Source: Citrobacter amalonaticus Y19
GTDB lineage: Bacteria > Pseudomonadota > Gammaproteobacteria > Enterobacterales > Enterobacteriaceae
DNA length: 64,000 nt
NCBI RefSeq assembly: GCF_000981805.1
Contig: NZ_CP011132.1
Span: forward strand, 868,001-932,000
Reading direction: 5' to 3'
A model generated the notes under the pieces. The model saw only the letters and a list, made by a program, of their open reading frames with translations, was not told where the DNA came from and did no database searches. This document shows, piece after piece, positions 53,649-63,499 of this stretch (its first letter is position 1; each line of letters starts with the position of its first letter). A program made the position numbers and the translations under genes.

Positions 53649-55301
53649 TTACGCGCTCAGCAACTGCTTCATGTCTTCTTCAACGGTGGTCACAGAACGC
53701 AGACCAAATTTCTCGTTGAGTACCGCCAGCAGATCCGGCGTGAAGAAGCCTGGCGCGGTCGGACCGGTCACGATGTTTTTCACGCCCAGAGAGAGCAGGG
53801 TTAGCAGAATGACAATCGCTTTTTGTTCGAACCATGAGAGCACCAGAGACAGCGGCAGGTCATTGACGCCACAGCCCAGTTTCTCTGCCAGCGTCACCGC
53901 CAGAATGATGGCGGAGTAAGCATCGTTACATTGACCGGCATCGACCAGACGCGGCAGACCTTCGATATCGCCGAACTCCAGCTTGTTGAAACGGTATTTA
54001 CCGCAGGCCAGGGTCAGGATCAGGCAGTCGTCCGGTACGCTGGTGGCGAAATCGGTGAAGTAGTTACGTTCACCGCGTGCGCCGTCGCAACCGCCAACCA
54101 GGAAGATGTGACGCAGTTTTTCACGGCTCACCAGATCGATGAGCGTATCAGCCGCGCCCAGCAGGGTCTGACGACCGAAACCGACGGTGATCAGATGCGG
54201 AATTTCGCTGTACGGGAAGCCCGCCATTTGCTGCGCCTGCGCGATAACCGGGCCGAAGTCGTCGCCTTCCAGGTGGCTCACACCCGGCCAACCGACGATG
54301 CTGCGGGTCCAGATACGGTCGTCGTAACTGCCCACGGTCGGATCGATGATGCAGTTTGAGGTCATCACGATAGGCCCCGGGAAGCGGGCAAATTCAACCT
54401 GCTGGTTCTGCCAGCCGCTGCCGTAGTTGCCAATCAGATGTTTGAACTTGCGCAGTTCCGGGTAACCGTGCGCGGGCAGCATTTCACCGTGGGTATAGAC
54501 GTTAACGCCGGTGCCTTCGGTTTGTTCCAGCAGGTTATACAGATCTTTCAGGTCGTGACCGGAGATCAGGATGCATTTGCCTTCAGTCGCTTTGACATTG
54601 ACCTGTGTTGGCGTCGGATGACCGTATTTGGTGGTTTCACCCGCATCCAGAATGCTCATCACTTTGAAGTTCATCTGACCGATTTCCATTGAGCACTCCA
54701 GCAGAGCGTTCATATCGGAAGGCCAGGTGCCCAGCCACGCCATAATTTTATGGTACTGCGCGTAGATATCGTTGTCGTATTGACCGAGAACGTGCGCGTG
54801 CTCCATATAGGCCGCTGCGCCTTTCAGGCCGTACAGACACAGCAGACGCAGGCCGAGAATATTCTCGCCAATGGCGGCTTTGTCTTTATTCGGGGTAAAT
54901 TCGGCAGCCTGACGTTGCAGGTCGCCCAGATCGTCGCTGACCAGTTGCAGGTCAGCCATTGGGTTGTCGCAGTGCGCACTGGCGTCAACGCTCAGGCACT
55001 GGGCTTTCAGCGCTTCACGCATCGCGATAGCGTCGCGGGCATAGCCGACGATACGCGGGGAGTCGAAGTTAACGTTGGTCAGCGTGGAGAAGAACGCACG
55101 CGGCGCGAAGTTATCAACGTCATGATTAATGATGCCATATTCACGCGCTTTAGCCGCCCATGCGGAAAGACCTTGTAGGGAGGCAATCAGCAGATCTTGC
55201 AGGTCAGAGGTTTCAGCCGTTTTACCGCACATACCCTGCGCGTAAGAGCAGCCGTTTCCTGCCGGAGTACGGATGGTTTGTTCACATTGCACACAAAACA
55301 T
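53649..55301 (-). CDS. hcp: Hybrid-cluster protein Hcp
   Basis: 550 residues from the ATG at 55301 (AAAGGTG nearby), same as E. coli; the frame opens six bases earlier at a GTG. N-terminal cysteine motif Cys3, Cys6, Cys18, Cys25 and the hybrid cluster ligands in the later parts (VGGCDGARGERNYF, CGKYRFNKLEFG, DAGQCNDAYSA). High-affinity nitric oxide reductase and S-nitrosylase under anaerobiosis. An NsrR-like site lies upstream. Confidence 0.96.
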   Translation of the reverse strand: MFCVQCEQTIRTPAGNGCSYAQGMCGKTAETSDLQDLLIASLQGLSAWAAKAREYGIINHDVDNFAPRAFFSTLTNVNFDSPRIVGYARDAIAMREALKAQCLSVDASAHCDNPMADLQLVSDDLGDLQRQAAEFTPNKDKAAIGENILGLRLLCLYGLKGAAAYMEHAHVLGQYDNDIYAQYHKIMAWLGTWPSDMNALLECSMEIGQMNFKVMSILDAGETTKYGHPTPTQVNVKATEGKCILISGHDLKDLYNLLEQTEGTGVNVYTHGEMLPAHGYPELRKFKHLIGNYGSGWQNQQVEFARFPGPIVMTSNCIIDPTVGSYDDRIWTRSIVGWPGVSHLEGDDFGPVIAQAQQMAGFPYSEIPHLITVGFGRQTLLGAADTLIDLVSREKLRHIFLVGGCDGARGERNYFTDFATSVPDDCLILTLACGKYRFNKLEFGDIEGLPRLVDAGQCNDAYSAIILAVTLAEKLGCGVNDLPLSLVLSWFEQKAIVILLTLLSLGVKNIVTGPTAPGFFTPDLLAVLNEKFGLRSVTTVEEDMKQLLSA

Positions 55302-55315
55302 GGTCACACCTTTTA

Positions 55316-55338
55316 AAGTTATATTTGATATACATGTT
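55316..55338 (-). promoter_or_regulatory. NsrR-like site upstream of hcp
   Basis: Read on the minus strand it is AACATGTATAT-C-AAATATAACTT, an imperfect 11-1-11 inverted repeat with about four mismatches to the NsrR consensus, 15 bases before the hcp ATG. hcp-hcr is a known NsrR and FNR target in E. coli; no clean FNR site was recognised. Confidence 0.5.
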
Positions 55339-55445
55339 TAAGATTATGCCTGTACACAGAGGGAGAAAAGGTATTTCTGATACAACTTACAGGGAGATTG
55401 ATTTAGCGCAATTTTGGCGGCAGAAGCCTACCGCCAAAGGGGGCG

Positions 55446-56345
55446 TCAAGCGGAGAAAAAGGCCATCAAAATGGGCACCAGCAAACTGAGAATAAAGCCG
55501 TGGACAATTGCCGCCGGAACCATCTCCAGCCCACCGGTACGCTGTAACACCGGCAGGGTAAAGTCCATCGATGTGGCGCCACACAGTCCCAGCGCGGTAG
55601 AGCGACTGCGGCGTACCAGTCCTGGGATCAACATAATCGCGAGCAGTTCGCGCGCCAGATCGTTAAAGAACGCGGCGCTGCCGATCACCGGACCGTAGGA
55701 TTCGGTGAGCAAAATTCCAGAAAGGGAGTACCAGCCAAAACCCGACGCCATCGCCAGCGCGGTTTTCATTGGCAGGTCAAGAATTAGCGCGTTGATCAGG
55801 CCGCCAATCATGGAGCTGGCGACGACCACGACCGCCACAATCATGCCGCGCCGGTTCAGGACTATCTGCTTTAATGTCATACCGCTATTGCGTAACTGGA
55901 TCCCGACCAGCAGCAGTAGCAGGATCAGCGTATATTCACTCGCTTCTGTTGCATGCTGCAAAATGGGCAGACCGCTCAATCCCAGCAGAAAGCCGACCAC
56001 TACCACGCCGCACAACTTCAGCGACTCAAGCGCCATCGCGATACGGGAAGGCAGTTTCTCCTGCTGGTGATGGTGTCGCCACGGTAAAGAGCGTTCCAGC
56101 CACAATAATGCGGCAATATTACACAGCAAAATAACGGTAATACTGACGGCGGAATAGTGAAATATCGCCAGCAGGTTGCTCGCCAGATTATCTAAAAATG
56201 CCAGGCTTATCCCCATGAAAAAGAGAATCAGATAAACCATCCAGCTTAAGAGACGGTTGATCAGTTTTAATGCCGCGGTGTGCCGAAGCGCAATGAGATA
56301 ACCTGCTATCAGCGGGAGCAGAATGATGAGAAGTCCTGAAAACAT
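55446..56345 (-). CDS. lysO: L-lysine exporter LysO (YbjE)
   Basis: 299 residues, about eight helices, DUF340 family, nearly the E. coli sequence. Two conserved acidic membrane residues sit in motifs near DNLASN and DLARE; GFGWYSLSG and FNDLARELLAIML are family signatures. Exports lysine and thialysine. E. coli lysO is ArgR-regulated; no clear ARG box was found. Confidence 0.94.
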   Translation of the reverse strand: MFSGLLIILLPLIAGYLIALRHTAALKLINRLLSWMVYLILFFMGISLAFLDNLASNLLAIFHYSAVSITVILLCNIAALLWLERSLPWRHHHQQEKLPSRIAMALESLKLCGVVVVGFLLGLSGLPILQHATEASEYTLILLLLLVGIQLRNSGMTLKQIVLNRRGMIVAVVVVASSMIGGLINALILDLPMKTALAMASGFGWYSLSGILLTESYGPVIGSAAFFNDLARELLAIMLIPGLVRRSRSTALGLCGATSMDFTLPVLQRTGGLEMVPAAIVHGFILSLLVPILMAFFSA

Positions 56346-56427
56346 GAACAGCCGGGTCCTTTGAATTAGCGAGACAGCGCCATGACACTACCCAATAACG
56401 CGGGTTCAGTAAAGATGCAAAATAAAA

Positions 56428-56495
56428 GCCGGACAGGGACGATGCCTAATCCGGCTGACGCGCATTTGGCCCGGCGGACGTGTGCCGTCGGGCGT
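56428..56495 (-). terminator. REP-like hairpins downstream of aqpZ
   Basis: An AGCCGGA/TCCGGCT stem and a GCCCGGCGG...GCCGTCGGGC stem lie between aqpZ and the lysO start, the second followed by T on neither strand strongly. Probable transcript end for aqpZ. Confidence 0.45.
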
Positions 56496-56502
56496 TTTGA
56501 CA

Positions 56503-57198
56503 TTAATCGCGTTTTTCGAGCAGCGTACGGTAAATAAGGCCACCGAGAATACCGCCAATAATCGGCATCACCCAGAACAACCACAGTTGCTCTACTGCCC
56601 AACCGCCCTGGAAAATGGCGACGGCGGTGCTACGTGCCGGGTTAACAGAGGTATTGGTCACCGGAATGCTGATCAGGTGAATCAGGGTCAATGCCAGACC
56701 GATAGCGATCGGCGCAAAGCCTGCCGGTGCATGTTTGTCAGTTGCACCGTGAATCACCAGCAGGAAACCGGCGGTCAGCACGATTTCGATAACGATCGCG
56801 GACAGCATGGAGTAACCGCCCGGCGAATGCTCGCCATAACCGTTGGAGGCGAAACCGCTGGCCGCCGCATCAAAGCCTGCTTTACCGCTGGCAATCAGAT
56901 ACAGCACCGCTGCGGCAATAATACCGCCCACGACCTGGGCAATAATGTAGCCAATGACGTCTTTTGCCGGGAAACGGCCGCCGGCCCATAAGCCTAATGT
57001 CACCGCCGGGTTAAAATGCCCGCCGGAAATATGACCCACGGCAAAGGCCATGGTTAATACGGTCAGGCCGAATGCCAGTGCGACACCCGCGAAACCAATG
57101 CCTAATTGCGGAAACGCTGCTGCCAGTACGGCGCTGCCACAGCCACCAAAAACAAGCCAGAATGTACCAAAACATTCGGCTGCTAATTTTCTGAACAT
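56503..57198 (-). CDS. aqpZ: Aquaporin Z
   Basis: 231 residues from the ATG at 57198 (MFRKLAAECFGTF, as in E. coli); the frame is open further upstream to 57273 without homology. Six helices and the two pore motifs HFNPAVT (about 61-67) and SVNPARS (about 184-190). The His in loop LIHLISIP and the Arg after NPA form the water-selective filter. Water channel of the inner membrane. Confidence 0.96.
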   Translation of the reverse strand: MFRKLAAECFGTFWLVFGGCGSAVLAAAFPQLGIGFAGVALAFGLTVLTMAFAVGHISGGHFNPAVTLGLWAGGRFPAKDVIGYIIAQVVGGIIAAAVLYLIASGKAGFDAAASGFASNGYGEHSPGGYSMLSAIVIEIVLTAGFLLVIHGATDKHAPAGFAPIAIGLALTLIHLISIPVTNTSVNPARSTAVAIFQGGWAVEQLWLFWVMPIIGGILGGLIYRTLLEKRD

Positions 57199-57611
57199 AT
57201 CCACCTCAATGTAAAAAATAACCACAAAAGGGTTGCAGTAATTGATATTTACTGTCTGCCTGAATGACGACAAAATAAATAGCTCGCTATTTTAAAAACG
57301 ATCGCCATCCGTTCTCTAGTCAAATAAAGCCTGTTAGTTTGATTTAGGGCAATGCGGCGTCATTCCTTCCATAGATTTCTCTTAAGGGAAAGTGTAGCGC
57401 ATAGTCATATGAAGGAGGATTGACACAATCTGATTTATTTTCGTCCTGCAAAACGTGCCTGCGATGTATTCCGAATGAAAGAGAAAAGAATAAATCGTTC
57501 ACCCTTCGCACAATTAGCCTGCGCAATAATGTCCATATCACGTCCCGCGCCGGGTTTTGCAGTTATACTGCGAGGAGCTTAAAGGGAAAGTGAAGGTTTT
57601 CTGGAGGAAAC
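57199..57611. promoter_or_regulatory. aqpZ-ybjD divergent intergenic region
   Basis: 413 bases. A TATACT -10-like element at 57564-57569 lies about 40 bases before the ybjD ATG, with a weak -35. An open frame on the minus strand (57344-57541) looks random. No RNA gene recognised. Confidence 0.4.
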
Positions 57612-59270
57612 ATGATTCTCGAACGCGTTGAGATAGTGGGATTTCGCGGTATCAATCGACTGTCGTTGATGCTCGAGCAGAACAACGTTCTGATTGGTGA
57701 GAACGCCTGGGGTAAATCAAGTTTACTGGACGCGTTAACGCTGCTGCTGTCACCCGAATCAGAGCTGTATCATTTTGACCGTGACGATTTCTGGTTTCCT
57801 CCTGGCGATATGAAAGGCCGCGAACATCACCTGCATATCGTGCTGACGTTTCGTGAATCGCAACCTGGGCGCTACCGGGTTCGCCGCTACCGGTCGCTGG
57901 AGGCGTGCTGGACGCCGTGCCACGATGGCTTTCAGCGTATCTTCTATCGCCTTGAAGGCGAATGCGGCGAAGACGGCAGCGTGATGACGCTGCGCAGTTT
58001 TCTCGACGGCGACGGGCATCCGCTGACGGTGGACGATATCAACGAACAGGCGCGACATCTGGTGCGCCTGATGCCGGTGCTGCGCTTACGCGATGCGCGG
58101 TTTATGCGTCGCATCCGTAACGGTACAGTGCCGGAGGTTGACGATGTCGAAGTCACTGCCCGTCAACTGGATTTTCTCGCACGCGAACTGGCGACACGCC
58201 CACAGAATCTCACCGACGGACAGATTCGCCAGGGGCTCTCGGCGATGGTGCAACTGCTGGAACACTATTTTACCGAACAGGGCACGTCACAGTCCCGCCA
58301 CCGTTTAATGCGCCGACGCTCCACCAACGAACAGCGAAGCTGGCGCTATCTCGATATCATCAACCGAATGATTGATAAACCCGGCGGGCGTACTCACCGG
58401 GTGATTCTGCTGGGGTTGTTCTCCACGCTGTTGCAGGCGAAGGGGACGGTCAGACTGCATAAAGACGCCAGGCCGTTGCTGCTGGTGGAAGACCCGGAAA
58501 CGCGCCTGCATCCTATTATGCTGTCAGTGGCGTGGCAGTTGCTGAATCTGCTGCCGCTTCAGCGTATCACCACCACTAATTCGGGCGAATTACTCTCGTT
58601 GACCCCCGTGGAGCATGTCTGTCGTCTGGTGCGTGAATCTTCGCGCGTAGCGGCCTGGCGCCTGGGGCCGGGCGGGCTGAGCGCTGAGGATGGCCGACGC
58701 ATTGCGTTTCACATTCGCTTTAACCGCGCCTCCTCGCTGTTTGCCCGCTGCTGGCTGCTGGTGGAAGGCGAAACAGAAACCTGGGTGATAAACGAACTGG
58801 CCCGCCAGTGCGGCCATCATTTTGACGCCGAAGGGATTAAGGTTATCGAATTTGCGCAGTCCGGTCTCAAGCCGCTGGTGAAATTCGCCAGGCGGATGGG
58901 CATTGAGTGGCACGTGCTGGTGGATGGCGATGAAGCCGGGAAAAAATATGCCGCCACGGTGCGAGGCCTGCTGAATAACGACCGGGAAGAGGAGCGCGAA
59001 CACCTGACCACGCTGCCTGCGCTGGATATGGAGCACTTTATGTACCGGCAGGGTTTTGCCGATGTTTTTCACCGGGTGGCGCAAATCCCGGAAAACGTGC
59101 CGATGAATATGCGTAAAATCATTTCGAAAGCTATCCATCGCTCATCGAAGCCCGACTTAGCCATCGAAGTGGCGATGGAAGCCGGGCGGCGGGGTGTGGA
59201 TGCGGTGCCGACACTGCTGAGAAAAATGTTCTCCCGGGTGCTGTGGCTGGCGCGCGGCAGAGCGGATTAA
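57612..59270 (+). CDS. ybjD: OLD-family ATPase/TOPRIM protein YbjD
   Basis: 552 residues. ATPase half with Walker A GENAWGKS (29-36) and the late ABC-type LLLVEDPETRLHP; TOPRIM half with LLVEGETETWVINELAR (about 380) and HVLVDGDEAGKKY (about 436). OLD proteins are ATP-linked nucleases, some in phage defence; the YbjD role is unknown. CTGGAGGA ribosome site. Its stop overlaps the convergent ybjX stop region. Confidence 0.93.
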   Translation: MILERVEIVGFRGINRLSLMLEQNNVLIGENAWGKSSLLDALTLLLSPESELYHFDRDDFWFPPGDMKGREHHLHIVLTFRESQPGRYRVRRYRSLEACWTPCHDGFQRIFYRLEGECGEDGSVMTLRSFLDGDGHPLTVDDINEQARHLVRLMPVLRLRDARFMRRIRNGTVPEVDDVEVTARQLDFLARELATRPQNLTDGQIRQGLSAMVQLLEHYFTEQGTSQSRHRLMRRRSTNEQRSWRYLDIINRMIDKPGGRTHRVILLGLFSTLLQAKGTVRLHKDARPLLLVEDPETRLHPIMLSVAWQLLNLLPLQRITTTNSGELLSLTPVEHVCRLVRESSRVAAWRLGPGGLSAEDGRRIAFHIRFNRASSLFARCWLLVEGETETWVINELARQCGHHFDAEGIKVIEFAQSGLKPLVKFARRMGIEWHVLVDGDEAGKKYAATVRGLLNNDREEEREHLTTLPALDMEHFMYRQGFADVFHRVAQIPENVPMNMRKIISKAIHRSSKPDLAIEVAMEAGRRGVDAVPTLLRKMFSRVLWLARGRAD

Positions 59271-60217
59271 TTCTGTAAGCGCTGCGGAACCTGCGTGACA
59301 ACGCTGTCGAGCAGCGCGTAGCGACGACGGTATTCCGCCCGTTTTTTGCTGGCGATATCCGCCTCGCTTTTCCGTGTAATGGTCAGTGGCAAAGAGAAGT
59401 ATTCCCCCTCGGTCTTTTCACCGCCCAGGGACGCCCAGAAGGCGTCGTAGTCGGCATGCATTTGCGTTTTTTTATCCATATAGCGCCAACTGCGATAAAC
59501 GTGTACCGCGTTGCTGACCGCCAGAATCTGCTCAGCCCTGGCGAGGTGCGCGAACTGACACAGCGCCTCCATCACCACTCTTTTCGGGAACAGGCCGTAA
59601 CAGGCTTTGGTAGCCTGCTGAATCACCTCATGCGGGACATCATTGGCCGCGCCCTGCAAGCCCCCAATAAACAGGGTGCGTTTTCCGTTTAACATGCAGA
59701 ATGTGAACGTAATTTCTGCCAGTATACGCATCTGGTCGTCGCGGATCACAACGGTACTTTCCCCTTCTTTGTCCAGTGAGACCAGACTGACTAAATCAAG
59801 CTGGAAGGGCGTACCGTCTTTAGCCTCAATTTTTGCCAGGTTGAGACCACCCTGGCTCAAATAACAGGCCAACTGTTCGCGGCTGAACAACTGACGAAGC
59901 AGGTCGTAATGGCTACAGAGCGCGGTCAGCGCGGTATCGCGCTTAATATTGACGGCCATATACGGGCGGTGCAGACGGATAGGCAACCGGGGCTGTCGTG
60001 TCAGTAGCGTATTCAGCTCAGGCCATTGGGTCAGGTTTTCCAGCAGTTGGCGGGTGGCTCTTGGCATCAGCAGCGAGCGAATTAAAAACTTACGGCGAAA
60101 GCTGGCCTTCCGCCAGAATTTACCCGGCAGTAATTGACCCCGCGTCAGGCGCATAAATAATTGTAAAGGGGACGCAACGTCTGAAGTGTAAAAGGTATTA
60201 TCAGTAATCTGTGACAT
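59267..60217 (-). CDS. ybjX: VirK/YbjX family protein
   Basis: About 316 residues from the ATG at 60217 (MSQITDNTF); further in-frame starts at 60223 and 60274 are possible. DUF535 domain throughout. Relatives VirK and YbjX are PhoP-activated and linked to resistance to antimicrobial peptides and lipid A metabolism; mechanism unknown. The convergent stop codons of ybjD and ybjX overlap by three bases. A PhoP-type box lies in its upstream gap with macA. Confidence 0.9.
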   Translation of the reverse strand: MSQITDNTFYTSDVASPLQLFMRLTRGQLLPGKFWRKASFRRKFLIRSLLMPRATRQLLENLTQWPELNTLLTRQPRLPIRLHRPYMAVNIKRDTALTALCSHYDLLRQLFSREQLACYLSQGGLNLAKIEAKDGTPFQLDLVSLVSLDKEGESTVVIRDDQMRILAEITFTFCMLNGKRTLFIGGLQGAANDVPHEVIQQATKACYGLFPKRVVMEALCQFAHLARAEQILAVSNAVHVYRSWRYMDKKTQMHADYDAFWASLGGEKTEGEYFSLPLTITRKSEADIASKKRAEYRRRYALLDSVVTQVPQRLQN

Positions 60218-60313
60218 GATCATAATCCGCAATGCGATGATTGCGAAAATTGAAACACGCTGAATCTTAACCAATCGTCAATGCCCTGAGCGCTGTCCTT
60301 TCCGCTTGCGGTT

Positions 60314-60330
60314 TGTTTAGATACTGTTGA
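60314..60330 (+). promoter_or_regulatory. PhoP-box-like direct repeat upstream of macA
   Basis: TGTTTA-GATAC-TGTTGA fits the PhoP tandem (T/G)GTTTA-N5-(T/G)GTTTA with one mismatch in the second half. It is 33 bases before the macA ATG, a place for repression; PhoP represses macAB in Salmonella and activates ybjX/virK. Confidence 0.6.
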
Positions 60331-60362
60331 ATTTCAGCTGAAAACTTACCATCAGGATCGCT

Positions 60363-61481
60363 ATGGGTATTAAGGGAAATAAAATTAAAAAGCGCTATCT
60401 GTTGCTTATATTCATTCTTATCCTGGGGGCATTCGCCCTTTGGCGGACGCTGAATGCGCCAGTGCCAAATTATCAGACGCTGATTGTGCGTCCGGGAGAT
60501 CTGCAGCAAAGCGTACTGGCAACCGGCAAACTTGACGCGCTGCGTAAAGTTGACGTCGGGGCGCAGGTGAGCGGTCAGCTCAAAACGCTGTCGGTGGCGA
60601 TTGGCGACAAGGTGAAGAAAGACCAGTTGCTGGGCGTTATCGACCCTGAACAGGCACAAAACCAGATCAAAGAGGTGGAAGCGACGCTGATGGAGCTGCG
60701 CGCCCAGCGCCAGCAGGCTGAAGCGGAGTGGAAACTGGCGCGGGTGACGCTCTCTCGCCAGCAGCAACTGGCAAAAACCCAGGCCGTGTCGCAACAGGAT
60801 CTGGACACCGCCGCGACCGAGATGGCGGTGAAACAGGCGCAAATTGGCACCATCGATGCGCAGATCAAGCGTAATCAGGCGTCTCTGGATACCGCGAAAA
60901 CCAACCTCGACTACACCCGCATCGTCGCGCCGATGGCCGGTGAAGTCACGCAGATTACCACCCTGCAAGGGCAGACGGTGATCGCCGCGCAGCAGGCGCC
61001 GAACATTCTGACGCTGGCGGACATGGGCACGATGCTGGTGAAAGCGCAGGTCTCTGAAGCCGATGTGATTCACCTTAAGCCGGGGCAAAAGGCCTGGTTT
61101 ACCGTGCTGGGCGATCCGCAAACCCGCTACGAAGGAACGCTGAAAGACGTGCTGCCGACGCCAGAAAAGGTCAATGATGCCATTTTCTATTACGCCCGTT
61201 TTGAAGTACCCAATCCGAAAGGCATTCTGCGACTGGAGATGACCGCACAGGTCCATATTCAGTTAACCGATGTAAAAAACGTTCTGACGATCCCGCTTTC
61301 CGCGCTGGGCGACCCGGTCGGAGACAATCGCTACAAGGTGACCCTGCTGCGTAACGGCGAAACCCGTGAGCGCGAAGTGTCCATTGGCGCGCGCAATGAC
61401 ACCGACGTAGAGATCGTGAAAGGGCTGGAAGCCGGGGATGAAGTGGTGACGGGTGAGGGTAAACCGGGAGCCGCGCAATGA
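60363..61481 (+). CDS. macA: Macrolide efflux periplasmic adaptor MacA
   Basis: 372 residues. N-terminal membrane helix (about 10-28), biotinyl-lipoyl halves around a long alpha-helical hairpin (about 90-175, rich in Gln/Ala/Glu), beta-barrel and membrane-proximal domains. Bridges MacB to TolC. GGATCG before the ATG. Overlaps macB by four bases. Confidence 0.95.
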   Translation: MGIKGNKIKKRYLLLIFILILGAFALWRTLNAPVPNYQTLIVRPGDLQQSVLATGKLDALRKVDVGAQVSGQLKTLSVAIGDKVKKDQLLGVIDPEQAQNQIKEVEATLMELRAQRQQAEAEWKLARVTLSRQQQLAKTQAVSQQDLDTAATEMAVKQAQIGTIDAQIKRNQASLDTAKTNLDYTRIVAPMAGEVTQITTLQGQTVIAAQQAPNILTLADMGTMLVKAQVSEADVIHLKPGQKAWFTVLGDPQTRYEGTLKDVLPTPEKVNDAIFYYARFEVPNPKGILRLEMTAQVHIQLTDVKNVLTIPLSALGDPVGDNRYKVTLLRNGETREREVSIGARNDTDVEIVKGLEAGDEVVTGEGKPGAAQ

Positions 61482-63424
61482 CGGCATTGCTTGAGCTGAG
61501 CAATATTCGCCGCAGTTATCCTTCCGGAGAGGAACAGGTGGAGGTGCTGAAAGGCATCACGCTACAGATCAATGCCGGCGAGATGGTGGCGATCGTGGGG
61601 GCGTCTGGCTCCGGCAAATCCACGCTGATGAATATTCTGGGATGCCTTGATAAACCCACCAGCGGCACCTACCGGGTGGCAGGACGCGATGTATCAACGC
61701 TGGACCGCGACGCGCTGGCGCAGCTGCGTCGGGAGCATTTCGGCTTTATTTTCCAGCGCTACCATCTGCTGTCTCACCTGACGGCGGCGCAAAACGTCGA
61801 AGTCCCCGCCGTTTATGCCGGAACGGAACGAAAACAGCGTCTGGCGCGCGCGCAGGAACTGCTCCAGCGGCTTGGTCTGGGCGATCGCGTCGATTACCAA
61901 CCCTCGCAGCTTTCTGGCGGTCAACAGCAGCGCGTCAGTATTGCCCGCGCGCTGATGAACGGCGGACAGGTGATCCTCGCCGACGAACCCACGGGCGCGC
62001 TCGACAGCCGTTCCGGTGAAGAAGTGATGGCGATTCTGCACCAGCTGCGCGATCGCGGGCACACGGTGATTATCGTCACCCACGATCCCCTGGTCGCGGC
62101 CCAGGCGGAGCGGGTGATTGAGATCCATGACGGCGAAATTGTGCGTAATCCGCCCGCGAAGCGTGCCGCTCAGGGACAGGGGATTCAGGAGCCGACGGTG
62201 AAAACGGCGTCCGGCTGGAGTCAGTTTATCAGCGGATTCCGTGAAGCGCTCACGATGGCGTGGCTGGCGATGGCGGCCAACAAAATGCGCACGCTGTTGA
62301 CGATGCTCGGGATCATTATCGGCATCGCGTCGGTAGTGTCGATTGTGGTGGTCGGTGATGCGGCGAAACAACTGGTGCTGGCGGACATCCGCGCCATCGG
62401 GACCAACACCATTGATATCTACCCCGGCAAAGATTTTGGCGACGACGACCCGCAGTATCAGCAGGCGCTGAAATACGACGATCTTGCGGCGATTCAGAAA
62501 CAACCCTGGGTAACCTCCGCCACGCCCGCCGTGTCGCAGAACCTGCGCTTGCGTTATGGCAACACCGATGTTGCCGCCAGCGCGAATGGGGTGAGCGGCG
62601 ACTATTTTAACGTCTACGGCATGACCTTCAGCGAAGGAACCACCTTTAACCGCGAACAGCTCAATGGCCGCGCGCAGGTCGTGGTGCTCGACAGCAATAC
62701 CCGACGTCAGTTGTTCCCGCATAAGGCGAACGTGGTGGGCGAGGTGATCCTCGTGGGCAACATGCCCGCGACGGTGATTGGCGTGGCGCAAGAGAAGCAG
62801 TCGATGTTTGGCAGCAGCAAAATCCTGCGCGTCTGGTTGCCCTACAGCACGATGTCCGGGCGCATTATGGGGCAGTCGTGGCTGAACTCGATCACCGTGC
62901 GGGTGAAAGAGGGCTTCGACAGCGCGCAGGCCGAACAGCAACTCACCCGACTGCTGACGCTGCGCCATGGCAAAAAAGATTTCTTCACCTGGAATATGGA
63001 CGGTGTCTTGAAAACCGCCGAAAAGACCACACGTACACTTCAATTGTTCCTGACGCTGGTGGCGGTCATTTCACTGGTGGTCGGCGGGATCGGCGTGATG
63101 AACATTATGCTGGTGTCGGTTACGGAGCGTACGCGGGAGATAGGCATTCGGATGGCGGTTGGCGCGCGAGCCAGCGATGTGCTGCAGCAATTTTTGATCG
63201 AAGCGGTGCTGGTCTGTCTGGTGGGTGGTGCGCTGGGTATCAGCCTGTCGATGCTGATCGCCTTCACGCTGCAACTGTTCCTGCCCGGTTGGGAGATTGG
63301 CTTCTCGCCGGTCGCGCTGCTGACGGCATTTTTGTGCTCTACGTTTACCGGCATTCTGTTTGGCTGGCTACCGGCGCGCAACGCGGCGCGACTGGATCCG
63401 GTCGATGCGTTAGCGCGAGAGTAA
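61478..63424 (+). CDS. macB: Macrolide export ABC permease/ATPase MacB
   Basis: 648 residues. ABC ATPase domain (1-about 225): Walker A GASGSGKST, signature LSGGQQQR, Walker B VILADEPTGALD. First membrane helix near 275, large periplasmic domain (about 300-520), and three more helices at the C-terminus (FtsX-like). Exports macrolides and heat-stable enterotoxin II with MacA and TolC. Confidence 0.96.
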   Translation: MTALLELSNIRRSYPSGEEQVEVLKGITLQINAGEMVAIVGASGSGKSTLMNILGCLDKPTSGTYRVAGRDVSTLDRDALAQLRREHFGFIFQRYHLLSHLTAAQNVEVPAVYAGTERKQRLARAQELLQRLGLGDRVDYQPSQLSGGQQQRVSIARALMNGGQVILADEPTGALDSRSGEEVMAILHQLRDRGHTVIIVTHDPLVAAQAERVIEIHDGEIVRNPPAKRAAQGQGIQEPTVKTASGWSQFISGFREALTMAWLAMAANKMRTLLTMLGIIIGIASVVSIVVVGDAAKQLVLADIRAIGTNTIDIYPGKDFGDDDPQYQQALKYDDLAAIQKQPWVTSATPAVSQNLRLRYGNTDVAASANGVSGDYFNVYGMTFSEGTTFNREQLNGRAQVVVLDSNTRRQLFPHKANVVGEVILVGNMPATVIGVAQEKQSMFGSSKILRVWLPYSTMSGRIMGQSWLNSITVRVKEGFDSAQAEQQLTRLLTLRHGKKDFFTWNMDGVLKTAEKTTRTLQLFLTLVAVISLVVGGIGVMNIMLVSVTERTREIGIRMAVGARASDVLQQFLIEAVLVCLVGGALGISLSMLIAFTLQLFLPGWEIGFSPVALLTAFLCSTFTGILFGWLPARNAARLDPVDALARE

Positions 63425-63438
63425 CGTTGCGGGAAATA

Positions 63439-63467
63439 AAAATGCCAGCCGATCGGGCTGGCATTTT
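63439..63467. terminator. Bidirectional terminator between macB and cspD
   Basis: Twelve-pair stem AAAATGCCAGCC / GGCTGGCATTTT with a short loop, A run on the left and T run on the right, serving convergent macB and cspD. Confidence 0.88.
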
Positions 63468-63499
63468 ATCTGCGGGATGTACACAATGAGACAGAAGAG

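Noticed and set aside
61694..63043. 449-codon minus-strand frame opposite macB
   Set aside because: Shadow of a strongly biased GC-rich gene; no homology pattern.
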